A stretch of DNA of 64,000 bases from Toxorhynchites rutilus septentrionalis (GCF_029784135.1 NC_073746.1:166710825-166774824); one strand, 5' to 3'. Positions 22,730 to 34,842 are shown, numbered from the stretch's first letter. Program-made: numbers and translations. The notes: generated from the letters alone by a model not told the origin.

Positions 22730-24008
22730 AAGGATGTGTCACATCAAATTGCATCACGGAAAAAACGCTGTAGAAATTTAATTTTTAGGAATTATATCTT
22801 CAGCTTTTGCTTATAATCAGATAAGAGTGTATAGATCACGTTGGCCATGCTTCAGTGTCAATTTTTCGTAAATTTGGAAAAATGTCGTCGAACGAAAAAG
22901 AGCGTCGTGAATTAATCCTGTGCACTCATTTCGAGAATCCGGAGTTGTCACATCGAGACATCGGTAAGATGCTGGGAATCGTCCAATCCACGGTCAGCAG
23001 AGTACTAAAACGATACTTCGAGAACCTAATCATCGACCGGAAGGTGAAGAACGGCAAAAATGGATGCTCCGTCAGTGAAAAAGATCACAAGCGCGTATTT
23101 AAGCAGTTTAGGCGTGATCCGAGAAGTTCGGTCCGGGATGTCGCCAATAAGCTGAATTTGTCAAGTTCATTCGTCCAGCGGACCAAGCAGCGGGAGGGCC
23201 TGCGTACACACAAGGTTCAGAAGGCTCCTAACCGCGACGAAAGGCAAAACATGGTGGGGAAGACGCGAGCCCGGAAGCTGTACACCGAAATGCTGACGAA
23301 GCCGCATTGCCTGGTAATGGACGACGAAACCTACGTCAAAGCGGACTTTCGTCAGCTGCCGGGCCTGTTGTTCTTCTCCGCAGAGGACAAATTCAGCGTT
23401 CCGGAGGAGATTCGCAAGCAGAAACTATCCAAGTTTGCCACAAAGTACATGGTGTGGCAAGCGATCTGCTCTTGCGGAAAGCGGAGCTCCCTCTTCGTGA
23501 TGACCGGCACGGTAAACGGGCAGGTTTACCTTAAGGAGTGCCTACAGAAGCACTTACTACCACTATTGAAGCAGCACGAGGGCCCGACCATCTTCTGGCC
23601 GGATCTCGCTTCGTGCCACTATTCAAAGGACGTGTTGGAGTCACCTTCATGCCAAAGGAAATGAACCCGCCCAACGCGCCGGAGCTTCGCCCAATAGAGA
23701 AATATTGGGCGATTATGAAGCAGGCCCTCCGGAAGAACCCAAAAGTTGTCAAATCGGAGGCGGACTTCAAAAGAAAATGGATTTCTGTTCAAAAAAAACT
23801 ACAACCTGACGTTGTACAGAACCTTATGGACGGGGTAAAGAGGAAGGTGCGAGCATACGGGCTTGGGCTCGAAGTATGAATAAAAATAAAATGCCAAAAG
23901 TTGTTTAATAGTTTTTATTTTACTGTCTAAAATTTTCAAAAGGATCGGTCTACTGGGCGAATTTCTACAGCGTTTTTTCCGTGATGCAATTTGATGTAAC
24001 ACACCCTT
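22730..24008 (+). mobile_element. ITmD37E transposon, copy 1
   Basis: The inverted ends begin AAGGATGTGTCACATCAAAT on the left and read AAGGGTGTGTTACATCAAAT from the right, continuing TGCATCACGGAAAAAACGCT. TA flanks both sides (22,728-22,729 and 24,009-24,010). The length of 1.28 kb with a single transposase gene fits a complete Tc1/mariner-superfamily element. Copies 2 and 3 are at 48,854-50,152 and 59,265-60,187. Confidence 0.9.
22882..23879 (+). pseudogene. ITmD37E transposase, frameshifted
   Basis: Transposase of the DD37E group of the Tc1/mariner superfamily; it would act in the nucleus on the element's own ends. The start at 22,882 (MSSNEKERREL) is shared by the other copies. Residues 1-115 hold paired helix-turn-helix segments (LSHRDIGKMLGIVQSTVSRV and VRDVANKLNLSSSFVQR). 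Catalytic residues are visible: Asp in LVMDDETYVKADF, Asp in IFWPDLASCHYS and Glu in ELRPIEKYWA, with 37 residues between the last two in the intact arrangement. Relative to copy 2, a 19-bp deletion at about 23,639 shifts the frame between the second Asp and the Glu, so the last part is read in another frame (to 23,879). Confidence 0.9.
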
Positions 24009-24280
24009 TATTTATATGGATACAATCTACAGGCATCGCATGAACCTGACAATGGATGAACAGAAAGAATACCCTTACGCCTAAATGGCTACTACTGTGT
24101 AATTTACCATAATGTAATGGAACAGAAAACTTAACGCCTAAATGGCTACTACTAACTACTGTGTAATTCACAATTCATAGAAACATAAACATATGTACAT
24201 GTACACGATTAAACCCGGCTCTGTTACAGCTAAATGCTAATGAGCCTAATAAATAAATGGGATAAAAAAAAAGTCATAAT
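24009..24280 (+). repeat. Short tandem duplication and LINE-like 3' tail
   Basis: CGCCTAAATGGCTACTACT-GTGTAATT occurs twice (about 24,080 and 24,137). The segment ends GCTAATGAGCCTAATAAATA followed by an A-run near 24,265-24,273, which resembles the 3' end of a non-LTR retrotransposon. The element itself is not otherwise identifiable. Confidence 0.4.
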
Positions 24281-24639
24281 CAGCGAATCGTTGCACGTAG
24301 CTCTCCAGACATAAGTTACCCAACATGATCATAATTTGTATCATTATAAAGTTCGCAAAAATGAAAATTTTCTGATTAAAAAGTGCAATTGATGGTCAGT
24401 AGAACAAAGTTTAGGAGCAGAATAATCGGTTCAGTCATGGGATCGTTTGAATGAGTCAATATACGATTGACGGATTGAATATGGTGATACTTAACTTGGA
24501 ACGAGAATAATACACCCAAACTAGCGTTGGCAGAAAATATTTAATCTTTGGCAGAAATGATGCCATTCCGTGTGCTAGAGAGTCAAATGTGCAAATAATG
24601 AGCTATTTTAAAAGCTTAAAAATGGTTTGTATGTATGCG

Positions 24640-24775
24640 TGCAGACATCTCTTTGGGATTGTGCAAAAAAAAAGTCCATACGACGTCAATGGGGATCGAA
24701 CCAAGGCCGGCTAGAATGCAAAGCTATTTTACACGATCACGCTATCCACATGGCTAATGATGCTTCAGCAGTTGT
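24640..24775 (-). mobile_element. tRNA-derived SINE, third type (minus strand)
   Basis: On the minus strand a tRNA-like head is visible: ATGTGGATAGCGTGATCG (A-box region) and CTTGGTTCGATCCCCATTG (B box), followed by a T-run and TGCACAATCCC. It has no amino-acceptor stem pairing that I could confirm and the anticodon arm is not credible, so it is called a SINE head rather than a tRNA. Confidence 0.6.
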
Positions 24776-24839
24776 TCAGCAAATACGTGATAATATGGCA
24801 ACTGATTATAAAATGAAGTTGGGAAGTGTTTTCTAGGAG

Positions 24840-25680
24840 TAAAAAAGAGCGCATGAAGGAGAACAATATCTATCTCGGTCTGGGCCGTGTATGTGGCAAA
24901 GTATGCGGAAAGCTTATTTGTCTTTTGTTTCGCTCGTATTAATCTTATATTGCTGTACCATGTATATTATACAAATTCTTACCAGTATTTGTGAGTCATG
25001 ACATTTTCTGTTATGTTATGTCTCATTTAAAATCATAAATTGGGATGACAAAACATGAGCTAAAAATCAATTTTGGGTGTAGTTTCAGCTCTTCAAATCG
25101 CTCAAGATTTCGCTTAACAACTGCTTCCAACGAAAACCACCTCGTCACGTTGCATTCAACGATTTTATAAATCAAAGTGTGCATTGTAAAAAAACAATAT
25201 TTGAATTTAATTGAAAATCTGTAAATTCTGTAACTTTGCTGAAAATCTGTAATACTCTATACATAGATTTTGTATCTAAAATTTGGCAAAAATCTAATAA
25301 ATACAGCATATTCTATATATGTGGCAACCTTGCTTGGGAGACGGATGTTTGATGGTTTGGATATTTTTTTTTTATTTTAGGATCATTGATTGCTGTTTTG
25401 CATCAAAACCACTGCAATAGTTGAATAATTGGATAAAATAACACACAATTTCACAAAAATCAGGGTATTTACCAGATGAATGCCCAAATTGTTTCAGGTG
25501 TAGTTTGTTGCACGATGCTTAGCTTGGTTTTAATTTTTACAGGCTACCTGTAGTGCGACACGAATAATTGCACATTTGATCCTCTAATTGGGCATTTTTG
25601 TAAGCATCCTTTGTGCGAGTTTCTACAACACGTTAAATTTTTGAGGATGTTAAGGGTGGTTTCCAACCATTTCACTATAA
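24840..25680. other. Anonymous AT-rich DNA
   Basis: No supported gene. It is AT-rich with scattered T-runs. Confidence 0.3.
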
Positions 25681-26623
25681 TACCGTTTTGTCTCATATTG
25701 CGAACCCTTAAGCTTTGATGGTCATTAAACAGTGTCTCATGACTCAATACTCTTTCGCGACATTAATTTGATTTTTGGATACAATAGAGCCTTCTTTTTC
25801 AATTGACTACAATAAAATTGTTTTACAAATGCATATTCATGGTGAAAAATTAAAAATATGTTTAGTCACTTTTGTCTCAAATTCCGAACACCATTCTTGT
25901 CACTGAATCATATTCCGAACACTTTTGTCTTAAATTCCAAACAGCAAAATCGCAATTTAAAAAAAATCATAACTTTTGAACTACTGGACCGATTCATATC
26001 ATCGATATATCAAATTAAAGTCAATTAGCTAGTCTTTTTTGGGAAAATGTTATGCTCGCAAAAAAATGGATTTTCTTTTGGTAATTATTGATTGTTTCTT
26101 AAGACCAAGGGCGCTATATCGGTATCTATACCTGTAAATGATGTTCAAATGAAGTCTGTAACCCAAAACTGTCAGGGATTTGAATATTAAATCATTTATA
26201 ACATTTAAGTTCAGTAAATTCACATCTAAAAATTAAGTGTTCACAATTTGAATCATGCGTAGAAACTTGATTCATATTTCGAACACTAATTTTAATGAAG
26301 ATTTCTGCATAAAATATCATTTTATTTCATCCATTTATTGTTGACTAGCTGACCCGGCAAATTTCGTCCCGCCCAAAATTTGTGTTTTTGTTATCAATAC
26401 CTTCAAACATTCACGTTTTCCTACTATGAGCAAGTTCATGGGTCCAATCGCAAAACTGTTCATTGATAGATTTTCTAGTCGACCCCGTTGAATTAACCTT
26501 TTACTATAAAATCCCTAGTATTTCTAACAAAACTCATCATTATAATATCAGATTGTTTTCAGACACAATTCTCGTTCAAGATTTTTCAACCACTTGCAAA
26601 TAACATGTTTCTTCGTTACATGG

Positions 26624-26859
26624 AATAAATGTTTTATACAGAAAATATAATAGAATAAAGACAGCCTTAAATTGGATAATTCCTTCCTCGAGTTCTGCTC
26701 TTATCACATCCGGCGATCCATTTTTTGGTATAGATATTCTTCTATCTAAATATACCAAAAAATGGATCGCCGGATGTGATAAGAGCAGAACTCGAGGAAG
26801 GAATTATCCGATTTAAGGCTGTCTTTATTCTATTATATTTTCTGTATAAAACATTTATT
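26624..26859. repeat. Near-perfect 109-bp inverted repeat (hairpin)
   Basis: Arms 26,624-26,732 and 26,751-26,859 are reverse complements with one mismatch (26,673 T against 26,810 G on the same strand), separated by an 18-bp loop. Each arm includes AGAGCAGAACTCGAGGAAGG or its complement. Transcription in either direction would give a long RNA hairpin. No conserved protein is encoded; the matching frames on both strands are caused by the symmetry. Confidence 0.9.
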
Positions 26860-27074
26860 AGGAGTGCGTTTCATCACATGAAAATCCATTTCCACTTTCG
26901 AACAAAGATCAATTTCGCTAGCGCAAACATCAAATGGACTAACAGCTCTTGTCACTATGTAATTGTAGAACATATGGGAATTGAATTTTCCTTTTTTCCT
27001 TCAGAGTTCTCCGAAAATTTTCAATTGTCATGTATGGTTGGAATATTTTTGGTTGAAATATGTGTAATATTTTT

Positions 27075-27850
27075 ATGGGACCACCTCTCCATTCCAGAGA
27101 AGCGAGGGGTGTTATACCATTATAGAAGCATTTCTCATACCCAAAAATCCTCACATCTCGAGTGCTTGATTAGTTCTCGAGTTATGCAAAAGTTTGTGTT
27201 TCGTTTGTATGGCAGCCCCCCTTAGAGAGGTGGGAGGAGTGTATGCACCATAGAAACGTTTCGTGCACCGTCAAAACTTCACATGCCAAATGTGGCTCCA
27301 TTTGCTTGATTAGTTTTCGAGTTACGCAGAAATTTGTTTTTCATTTGTATGACAGCCTACCCTTAGAGAGCGGGAGGAGTGTATAACCACCATAGAAATA
27401 TTTATTGGATCCTAAAACCTCCACATGCCAAATTTGGTTTCGTGTGCTTGATTAGTTCTCGAGTCATTCAGAAATTTGTGTTTAATTTGTATGGCAGCCC
27501 CTTTTAAGAGAGGGGGGTGGAGAGTTTAACCACCATAGAAATATTTATTAGACCATAAAACCTCCACATGCCAAATTTGGTTTCGTTTGCTTGATTAGTT
27601 CTCGAGTAATTCAGAAATTTGTGTTTAATTTGTATGGCAGCCCCTTTTAAGAGAGGGGGGTGGAGAGTCTAACCACCATAGAAATATTTATTAGACCATA
27701 AAACCTCCACATGCCAAAATTGGTTTCATTTGCTTGATTAATACTCGAGTAATTCAGAAATTTGTGTTTTATTTGTATGCCAGCCCCTTTTTAGAGAAGG
27801 GGGTGGAGATTCTAACCACCATTCAAATATTTATTGGATTTATTGGAATT
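27075..27850 (+). repeat. 143-bp tandem repeat (about five units)
   Basis: The marker ATGCCAAATTTGG (with variants) starts at 27,283, 27,425, 27,568 and 27,711, periods of 142-143 bp, with a diverged unit before and a partial one after. Units contain GCTTGATTAGTTCTCGAGT and TTTGTATGGCAGCCCC. Confidence 0.8.
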
Positions 27851-29271
27851 TTCATGTTGATCGGTTCAGTAGTTTCCGAATCCATAAGAATCAGACAGAC
27901 AGACAGACAGTAATCCATTTTTATATAAGGTACACCGGGGCAAGTTGAAACGATTTTTTCAAAGTTCTCAAAAAATCACTAAACCACTAAATTCAAATCT
28001 GTTTGCGGCATATACAAGGTATGACAGATGACTTTCGATAAAAAATAGGTTTTCACACTGGATGTTTCGAAAAATATCAATTTTTAAATTGTTTAGCTAT
28101 CATATGCATTGTATCAACTTGTCACGTAGAGCGGGGTAAGTTGGAACGCGGAACTTTTCATGAGATTAATGTATGGTTTCGCTTCTCGAACCACCTACAA
28201 CTGATTTATGAAACCCTAAAATGAAGGAATCACATAGAAATATTTGGAAAATAGGGTTTTAGTACACGTGAGATGTCGGGGAGTAGTCTTATACACACAA
28301 AATGGACACTACACACTAGAATTAATATTCGAAACAATATCATCAATAATACTATTTTAGACGCTTTGATGTCAGAGTAGAGTCACTCAAAACGATCACT
28401 AATGAGGTTTATGGGATCAAATAATAGTCAAATCTTACATAAGTACTCAGAAAAGGAGGAGGGGATGCCTAGTGGAAACTTGTTTAGGAATAAATACATC
28501 TAAACATTTTCATGCAAATGACCATTTGTTACATGTTACGTAGGGAAGAGGGAGTCTAAAATAGTAAACACATTATATTATGAAATATTTGAACGACCCC
28601 TAATTGCAAAATTAACTAATTTGACTTGTATCATGCCTGTGTATACATAAATTATGTAGAACATACTGAGGAACAAAATATCATGCGTCATGCGTAGAGA
28701 CTTGATTCATATTCCGAACACTACTTCAATATTAATTTTAATGAAGATTTCTGCATAAAATATCCTTTTTTTCACCTATTTATTGTAGGTTCATAATGAA
28801 AACAACAAGCAAAAAAAATTTAAACAACTACAAAAACTGAGAAATTAATGATGCTTGTTTTTTACAGATTTTTTTTCATTTTATCATTTTTATTACTGAT
28901 TTTGACTGTAACTTTTTTGCAAAATTCCTAATGTTATAAATTACAGGGTGTATCAATGCCTATAAACGGTGTCAAAATGAAGCTTATACCTCAAAGAATG
29001 TCTGTGTTTTCATTTTTCAATTATTTATAACATAAAAGTTTAGTAAATTTACATTTAAAAATGAAGTGTTCGGAATTTGAGACTGTTCGGAATATAAGAC
29101 AAAATGGTATGTATTTTTCACACTTTTTAATAGTTATTGGTTAAATTTCCAATGGTTTTCCTATTTCAACTTGTTTTTTCAATAATAGGCAAATCACTGT
29201 AAAAGTAATTATAACGGCGAAAAAAGCAACATAGTAGTGGTAGTCTAACTAATTATTTCTCTCAGTGTGAC

Positions 29272-29372
29272 GATTAATCGATTAATCGATTATTTTGAGA
29301 CGATTAATCGTTTCGAATAACGAACAGCTGAAAAATATTCGATTAGTTGACGAACGATTAATTTCAAAAATC
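29272..29372. repeat. CGATTAAT short-motif cluster
   Basis: Imperfect repeats of CGATTAATCGATTAATCGAT and related inverted forms. Such clusters are common in insect repeats; no function can be assigned. Confidence 0.55.
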
Positions 29373-29379
29373 GGACATC

Positions 29380-29959
29380 ACAAGTTCCGGATTGAAGCAA
29401 GCTATCGGAAACTTAATTTCTAATTATTTTGTTTATGAATGTTAGGATTGAAGTAAATTATCGACATATAGATATGTCCTATAATTACTTTGTTTTTCCT
29501 TTCTGGAATGAAGCTATTTCTGTCAAATTTAAATTGTGTTTCCGGATATTGATAAGAATCACTTCCTCTCGAGACGACCACTTACCACTACTCAAAGTAA
29601 AATGTACATTGATTGATGGTTTTCCTTCTACTCGAGATTTACCTACGATTGCGGCTTCGAAAACATAACACTTTTCGCCTAAAAAAAAGCCTGTTATCCT
29701 GGACAGCCTCTCAGTCGACAGATGCACTCCCTATCCTTCGCTCTCGTCTGATGGAAATGGTTTCACAGAAAAGCACAAAATAATAATTTCAATGGGCCTT
29801 TCATCCTAGCACATTCACTTGGTGGGGGCGTTCTGGCGGAAAGTCAGTGCACAGGATGAAGTGCTTGTTCCTTGGTTTGCCGTGCAGAAGGTAATGTTGA
29901 GCAAATGGTAGGGTGGAAGGTTGCGGTATCGTTGATGTTGATGGATGCATCGCCGTGTA

Positions 29960-30004
<45 letters not shown>

Positions 30005-31150
30005 AGATGAGACCGAAGTGCCCTTGCTGAAGTGCAGCGCCTGATTGCAAAGTAAGCGCAAAATCTGGGTGCACGAAAATCACGATTTGTCACGTTTTCG
30101 TTCACCGCTTGATTCTGGCAGCCAGGATGGTTGTGCATAGGAAAAAGAGGAATTTTTCAACAAACTTTCCCTTACTCAACCAAAACGCAGAGTTATTTGT
30201 GAAAAACTCTACACGAAAAGGAACCCAAGAAGGACGGGACTCATAACCATTTTTGTGCTAGTATAACATTTATATTCATCTAAATTGGCGCTGTTTAGAC
30301 ACATCAAATTTATAGATATCGTCACTTTCTCAGTCTGGATATTTCAAAACTTTTTGTTTCTTAAAATGATGTGACGATTTATAAAGTTATGTTTTATTAC
30401 TTTCATTCATATTACCTTCGCAGTTTCAACGAAACGCGGTGAGATTCATTCTACGATCACTTCCATTCAACGACAAAGTTATGCTTCTATTTCGGACGTT
30501 CTGACTCTGAATTGCAAATAATTTTCCGCCCCCAAAATAGCAAATTGGTGGCTTTACAATGTGGCACAGCTTCTGACTTTTTTGGCCAACTAGGACACTG
30601 TTAGCATTATGCCCAAACTATTGCTGGTGTAGTTGAGCTTTTTCATTGTTCTAAAAAAAAAGTTTCTCTCCCCTTTATTTCGAAGCGCTTTCGAGGATTA
30701 TTTTGGAAAATTTGAGGCATCTTCCGCAACTAGATTACAGAATCGCACGATGGGTGATGCGAAGGCTCTCGAGGGAACTTTGCGAACGTTATGTTTCCGT
30801 TTCAATTCGCACCAACTTCGCAATGGCGAGGAAGTGGCGATAAATGTTTCAGCTGGAACACGGTGCCATTAACCCGTTGAATCCTCCACGTGAACTTTAA
30901 GGTTCTCTGATTTATGGTATCACCATGCCCGTTTCACTGGGAACGGTGGCAATTCCACTACTATTAGTCTTATTCGGTGGAAGGTAGTTTGACCGTCCGA
31001 CGGGGGACGACTCGAGTGTGAGACCCATAAATTATGAAAAGTTTTGGTGCATTCGCTGCGCTTTACTGTTGGGTGAAAGGACCGCCATTGTTCCTTCAGT
31101 ATACGTTCGGTCTACAATGGTTTCTAATTAGTTATATGTAATTGATAGCG
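29380..31150. other. Anonymous DNA, partly single-copy-looking
   Basis: No supported gene. 30,600-31,120 has higher G+C and open frames of up to about 79 codons without recognisable motifs. It could hold an unrecognised exon or a regulatory region. Confidence 0.3.
29961..30001 (+). repeat. (TC)n microsatellite
   Basis: An uninterrupted TC run of about 20 units follows CTCTGTCTC. Frames reading Arg-Glu repeats on the minus strand are artefacts of this tract. Confidence 0.95.
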
Positions 31151-31162
31151 CCAAAATGAAAA

Positions 31163-32180
31163 AATGGGTGGGTTATATCTATGATATAACTGCAAGGTTG
31201 ACGTGGGACCTCCTTAGCTTAGCAATCATTTCAGTCAGCAGAAGATATGAGGGCATATCCTTCAATGCAATCTTGAATAACTGAGCCAAAGCGTTATGTT
31301 CGTACCCGTTCTTGTAATCCGTGTTAGGAAATCACTTTTCGAAGTGCAAAAAAACATGCAGGTGCAGAAGTACCTACGGCTTGCATGAATCAACAACTTC
31401 AACTTCTACTTTTTATACCATAGCGGATTTTATACTATAGAGGATTTAATCGATTTTACCAGGTTCCTTAGTTTAGGAAACCGTATTAAGGAAACATATT
31501 CCAGTTTGCACAAAGGCAAGTGAGTACAAAAGTACTCGCAGTTTGCATTTATTTGCAAAGCCGATTTCTCCAGACATCTTGGTTTTGGAGTCTGTATTGG
31601 GCAAACACATTTCAGCCGGAACAAAAATGCCCCCGACTTGTATGAATTTGTAATGCCAACTTCCTCAGACACCTTGAATGTGAAGTCTGTGTTGGGGTAA
31701 CACATTTCTGTCGAAACAAAAATACCCAAGATCTGCATGTATTTGCAATGCCAATTTCCCTACGCTCCATGGATTTGAAGTCTGTGTTAGGGAAACACAT
31801 TTCAGTCGAAACAAAAATACCCCCGACTTCCATGTATTTGCAATGCCGATTTCTCCAAGGTTGCTTGGTTTAGATGGCTGTGTTAGGGAAACCGTAAATC
31901 GGGCCAATCAAAACGAGGCAGTTAGGGCGTTTAGACAACGCTCAACATTTTACAGTTATTCAATTGTTTATCTAATGAAAAATAACATTTTATTAATTGC
32001 GATGAAAGCGTAGAAATATTCCCTATCAATTGATGCAAACATCTTTCCCATCCAGTAAGAAATGTTCGAGTTATAAGCATTCGGAATCTTTCATTTTTTC
32101 CTGCATGTTCTGTGTTTAGGTCTTCATTTTACCCCCCATATACTCCGGTTAGACGTAGTCCCACGTCAAAAAAAATAGAG
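31163..32180 (-). repeat. Family U-like region with inverted array
   Basis: It begins GGGTTATATCTATGATATAA, then CTGCAAGGTTGACGTGGGAC, and ends AGACGTAGTCCCACGTCAAA at about 32,153. Both end motifs and the internal array match 18,285-20,300 in the opposite orientation. Confidence 0.55.
31440..31900 (-). repeat. 95-110-bp tandem array, inverse of the 19.4 kb array
   Basis: The marker AGTCTGTGTTAGGGAAACAC (variants) occurs at about 31,481, 31,591, 31,686, 31,781 and 31,877: one period of 110 bp, then 95-96 bp. Units include TGCAATGCCGATTTC and CGAAACAAAAATACCC, the reverse complement of the unit around 18,580-18,660 and related to the array at 19,430. Confidence 0.8.
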
Positions 32181-32529
32181 AATGAGAGCAGCTAATGTTT
32201 TTTTTATCTGCCGCTACCAAACTGCAAAAAATCCTTCTTACACCTTACACATTCTTCGCATTATTTCGATCATTTCCTCAACGATGGGTAGCTGTTCAAC
32301 CGATTGTACCTCACACGCTCCGGACGTGTGAGGACAGTGACGGTACCGTTGGTTTGTTCCGAACTGAGGCTTATATCCGCGAAGTTTTTGGCCTAGTTCA
32401 TTCTGAAAACTCTGCTGCCTCTCTACAGCTCCAACTTCTCTCCCAGCAACACTTTTTCCCTTCAAATTCAGAAGGATCTCCAGAAATAAAATGGGTAAAA
32501 AAACTTTTTATATACAAAGTTTCATTGTG

Positions 32530-33990
32530 ATTATGCAGCGACCTCATAACAACAGACGGGAGGGGTTGGATATGTTCAACATTTAGCCGCTCCATCCGAA
32601 CAATAAGGACGATTTCGATGAGGTTATGGGAGCTTTCGATGACTATTGCGGGCAGAAGAAAAACGTTCGAAGAGCACGTTGATTTATGTTCACCCATCGT
32701 CAGCAACTTGAGCTTGCGAGTACGGGAACCTACGAGACAATTTATTGAGGGACCAAATTGACTTTGGATTACACGATCGATCTTTTGCGGACAAGCTGAA
32801 GGATGCTAAAGAATTGACTTTGGGGAAGACCATTGAAGCCTGCAAAATCGAGGAACAACGGTGAGATCAAACGAAGGTCATGAGCCACGAGTAACCAGGA
32901 CCTTCGGGACGTGTAGATCTGGTCTGCAGAAAGGGGGGTTTCACGGGGAAAAGGATGAGTAACACCATAAACGAATTTTAGAACCGGCCGAAAGTTAACA
33001 GCTCATAAAAGTGTACTAACCATAATACTAATACTAATAGTAATAAGTAATTCGCCAAGCCCAATGCAAAAGCAATTGCAGCTTTTGTGGTTATGATCAT
33101 GTAAAACGCAAATGTCCAGCATACGGGAAAACCTGCTCGACATGCGGTCGGCAGAATCATTTTAGTTCAGTCTGTAGAAACCGTTCTCAGACCAAACATG
33201 CTGAAGAGTTGTCACTTTGCTATATGGATGTGCTAGAATCCAAAATTTGATCTCCCTGGCCCGAGGTTAATAAGATGGACAATACGGATGTGTCCTTCAA
33301 GCTAGACAGACGGGAACGTCAATGTGCTTCTGGCACGAGCTCTTTAGGAGATAGTAGTGACTTAACACGAAGATATTTGTATTGTTCGGTACGTCGTCGG
33401 AAATTCAGCCACTTGGTAGGAAAACACTGCAAGTGTTGTCCCGTGGCGTTATGCAAAAAATATCAAGTTCAAAGCGAAAAAGCTACAATACCGCGTTAAA
33501 AAAGTTTGTTATTTGGGCCATGAAATTTTAGTAAACTGGTTTCGCCAGATCAAGGTCGTTTGGATGACCTTCCGGAAATCAAGGTACCATCGAGTAAACT
33601 TTAATTGCAAAAAATACTAGGTATGATTAACTCTATAAAACATTCATTTCCAATTTGGCAGAGCTTTCAAAGCCATTGCGGGAATTATTAAAAAAGAGTT
33701 GTCTTCTTGCTTGGACCAAGACCCATGAGGATTGTAATGATAACATTACACATTTAATTAAAGAATCTCCCTATCTGTGTGCATTTGATGACAAAAAAAA
33801 AACCAATAAAAGTCCAGTGTGATGCTTCTCAATGCGGCCAGTAGCCTACCTTCTGCAGAACAGAAAACCTGTGGCGTTCTCCTCACGAATTTTTAACGAT
33901 GCAGAGCTACGGTATGCACAAATTGAATAAGAGATGTTGTCGAATGTGTTTCAGTGTAAAAAATTTCATAACTACGTTTATGATAGACAG
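32530..33990 (+). pseudogene. Ty3/Gypsy-like retrotransposon remnant
   Basis: Scattered plus-strand pieces follow the order of a Gypsy-type polyprotein. Gag-like sequence covers 32,560-32,875 (FGLHDRSFADKLKDAKELT-type reading and EACKIEEQR). A double zinc knuckle at 33,078-33,185 reads CSFCGYDHVKRKCPAYGK then CSTCGRQNHFSSVC. From about 33,495 a reverse transcriptase/RNase H region follows (VCYLGHEIL, KILGMINSIKHSF, LAWTKTHEDCNDN, KVQCDASQCG). Frames shift repeatedly and stops interrupt it, and no long terminal repeats were identified. It is a non-functional fossil. Confidence 0.65.
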
Positions 33991-34134
33991 TTTTCAGTTT
34001 TCAGTTTTTTCATAAACCTCTAGTTGCTATAATGGATAAACCGTTGTGTGCCTATTCCTTCTTTTAGACTGCAACGTCTTCGCATTAAGCTACTTCCTTT
34101 CGATCTAAAATTAAATTATTTACCAGGAAAATAC

Positions 34135-34842
34135 ATGTAGTGGGTAGTGGGGGTAATGTGGTCACCTGCTTGTTTGGTAGTATAACTATTGACTATTGAC
34201 ACCGTATTGATAGTCATCTTATGTTTGATAATTTCATGACTTTTGAGTCTCCATGTACTACAGTGGAGCTGTCGTATGTCAAGAAAAAAATAAAAACAAA
34301 AAACGCTTCCTCGGTAGCCATTCGGCCGTAGTTTTGTGCGTTTCGAATTTAAGGAATTTCTAGTAGAATTTAGCTTATTTGATATTTGCGACAAATCAAC
34401 AGTTTGGACGACTGTTCACATATTCTAGGGGAGGTGAATAGATATTTTGTTCAATTTCGACAATTATTTCGCATTCCGTTGTTTGGGGGGGCAAAGTGGT
34501 CAGTGGAGGATTAATACTGGCAATGTTCTGTTTTCAAAAGCTGCTCCTAAAGGGGCCCCTTTTGTTGCTTTGACCCAAGAAAAACATGCCACTCCAACCA
34601 AAACCAAGCCTCATTTTGAAAAACCTTATGTGTTCCCTACTACGTTTTTGTACGTATGAGAAAATTTCAATTACGATTCTAGGTGAATAGGCCTAGCTCA
34701 TTTCATACACGTACCTACTATTTCAATAATGATTTAAACAAATTTGGCCAAGAAAACATGCATAAATCTATCCCTTCTGGCGTGATATGTGCAGTGAACA
34801 CTTTGCCCCCCACAGGTGACCACTTTACCTCCTCACTACAAA
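34135..34842. mobile_element. Possible element with TGTAGTG...GTGGTCACCTG inverted ends
   Basis: The left end reads TGTAGTGGGTAGTGGGGGTA then ATGTGGTCACCTG. The right end, reverse-complemented, reads TGTAGTGAGGAGGTAAAGTG then GTCACCTG. The inner 11 bp are identical and the outer 7 bp match. The enclosed 0.7 kb has no conserved coding potential. No clear target duplication was found, so this is provisional. Confidence 0.4.

Larger units (their letters stand above)
26344..27935 (+). repeat. Repeat Z with internal tandem units
   Basis: It begins GACTAGCTGACCCGGCAAAT and ends with CAGACAGACAGACAG and ATCCATTTTTATATAAGG, after GATCGGTTCAGTAGTTTCCG. This start and tail combination is typical of widespread insect non-coding repeats. 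The interior holds a long hairpin (26,624-26,859) and a 143-bp tandem array. Confidence 0.6.
25688..29107. repeat. Composite repeat Y with CCGAACAC motifs
   Basis: The left part has TTTTGTCTCATATTGCGAAC (25,687) and TTTTGTCTCAAATTCCGAAC (25,868), and the right end reads GTTCGGAATATAAGACAAAA (about 29,085), its inverse. A block around 26,254-26,343 is repeated directly at about 28,685-28,790 (ACTTGATTCATATT-CGAACAC, AATGAAGATTTCTGCATAAA), flanking inserted repeat Z. Part of it (25,970-26,100) resembles the inverted-repeat family at 52,940-53,870. Confidence 0.45.

Noticed and set aside
26576..27225. Two frames, one on each strand, with nearly the same protein sequence, as if a duplicated gene
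   Set aside because: The identity is due to the 109-bp hairpin; neither frame has a motif, and both extend into unrelated repeat sequence.
29815..30138. Frames with long Arg-Glu runs
   Set aside because: The run is the translated (TC)n microsatellite; the flanks show no recognisable protein.
32530..33990. Endogenous viral element
   Set aside because: The zinc knuckles and RT-like pieces fit a Ty3/Gypsy-type retrotransposon, no envelope-like sequence was seen, and no other viral gene signature was found in the window.
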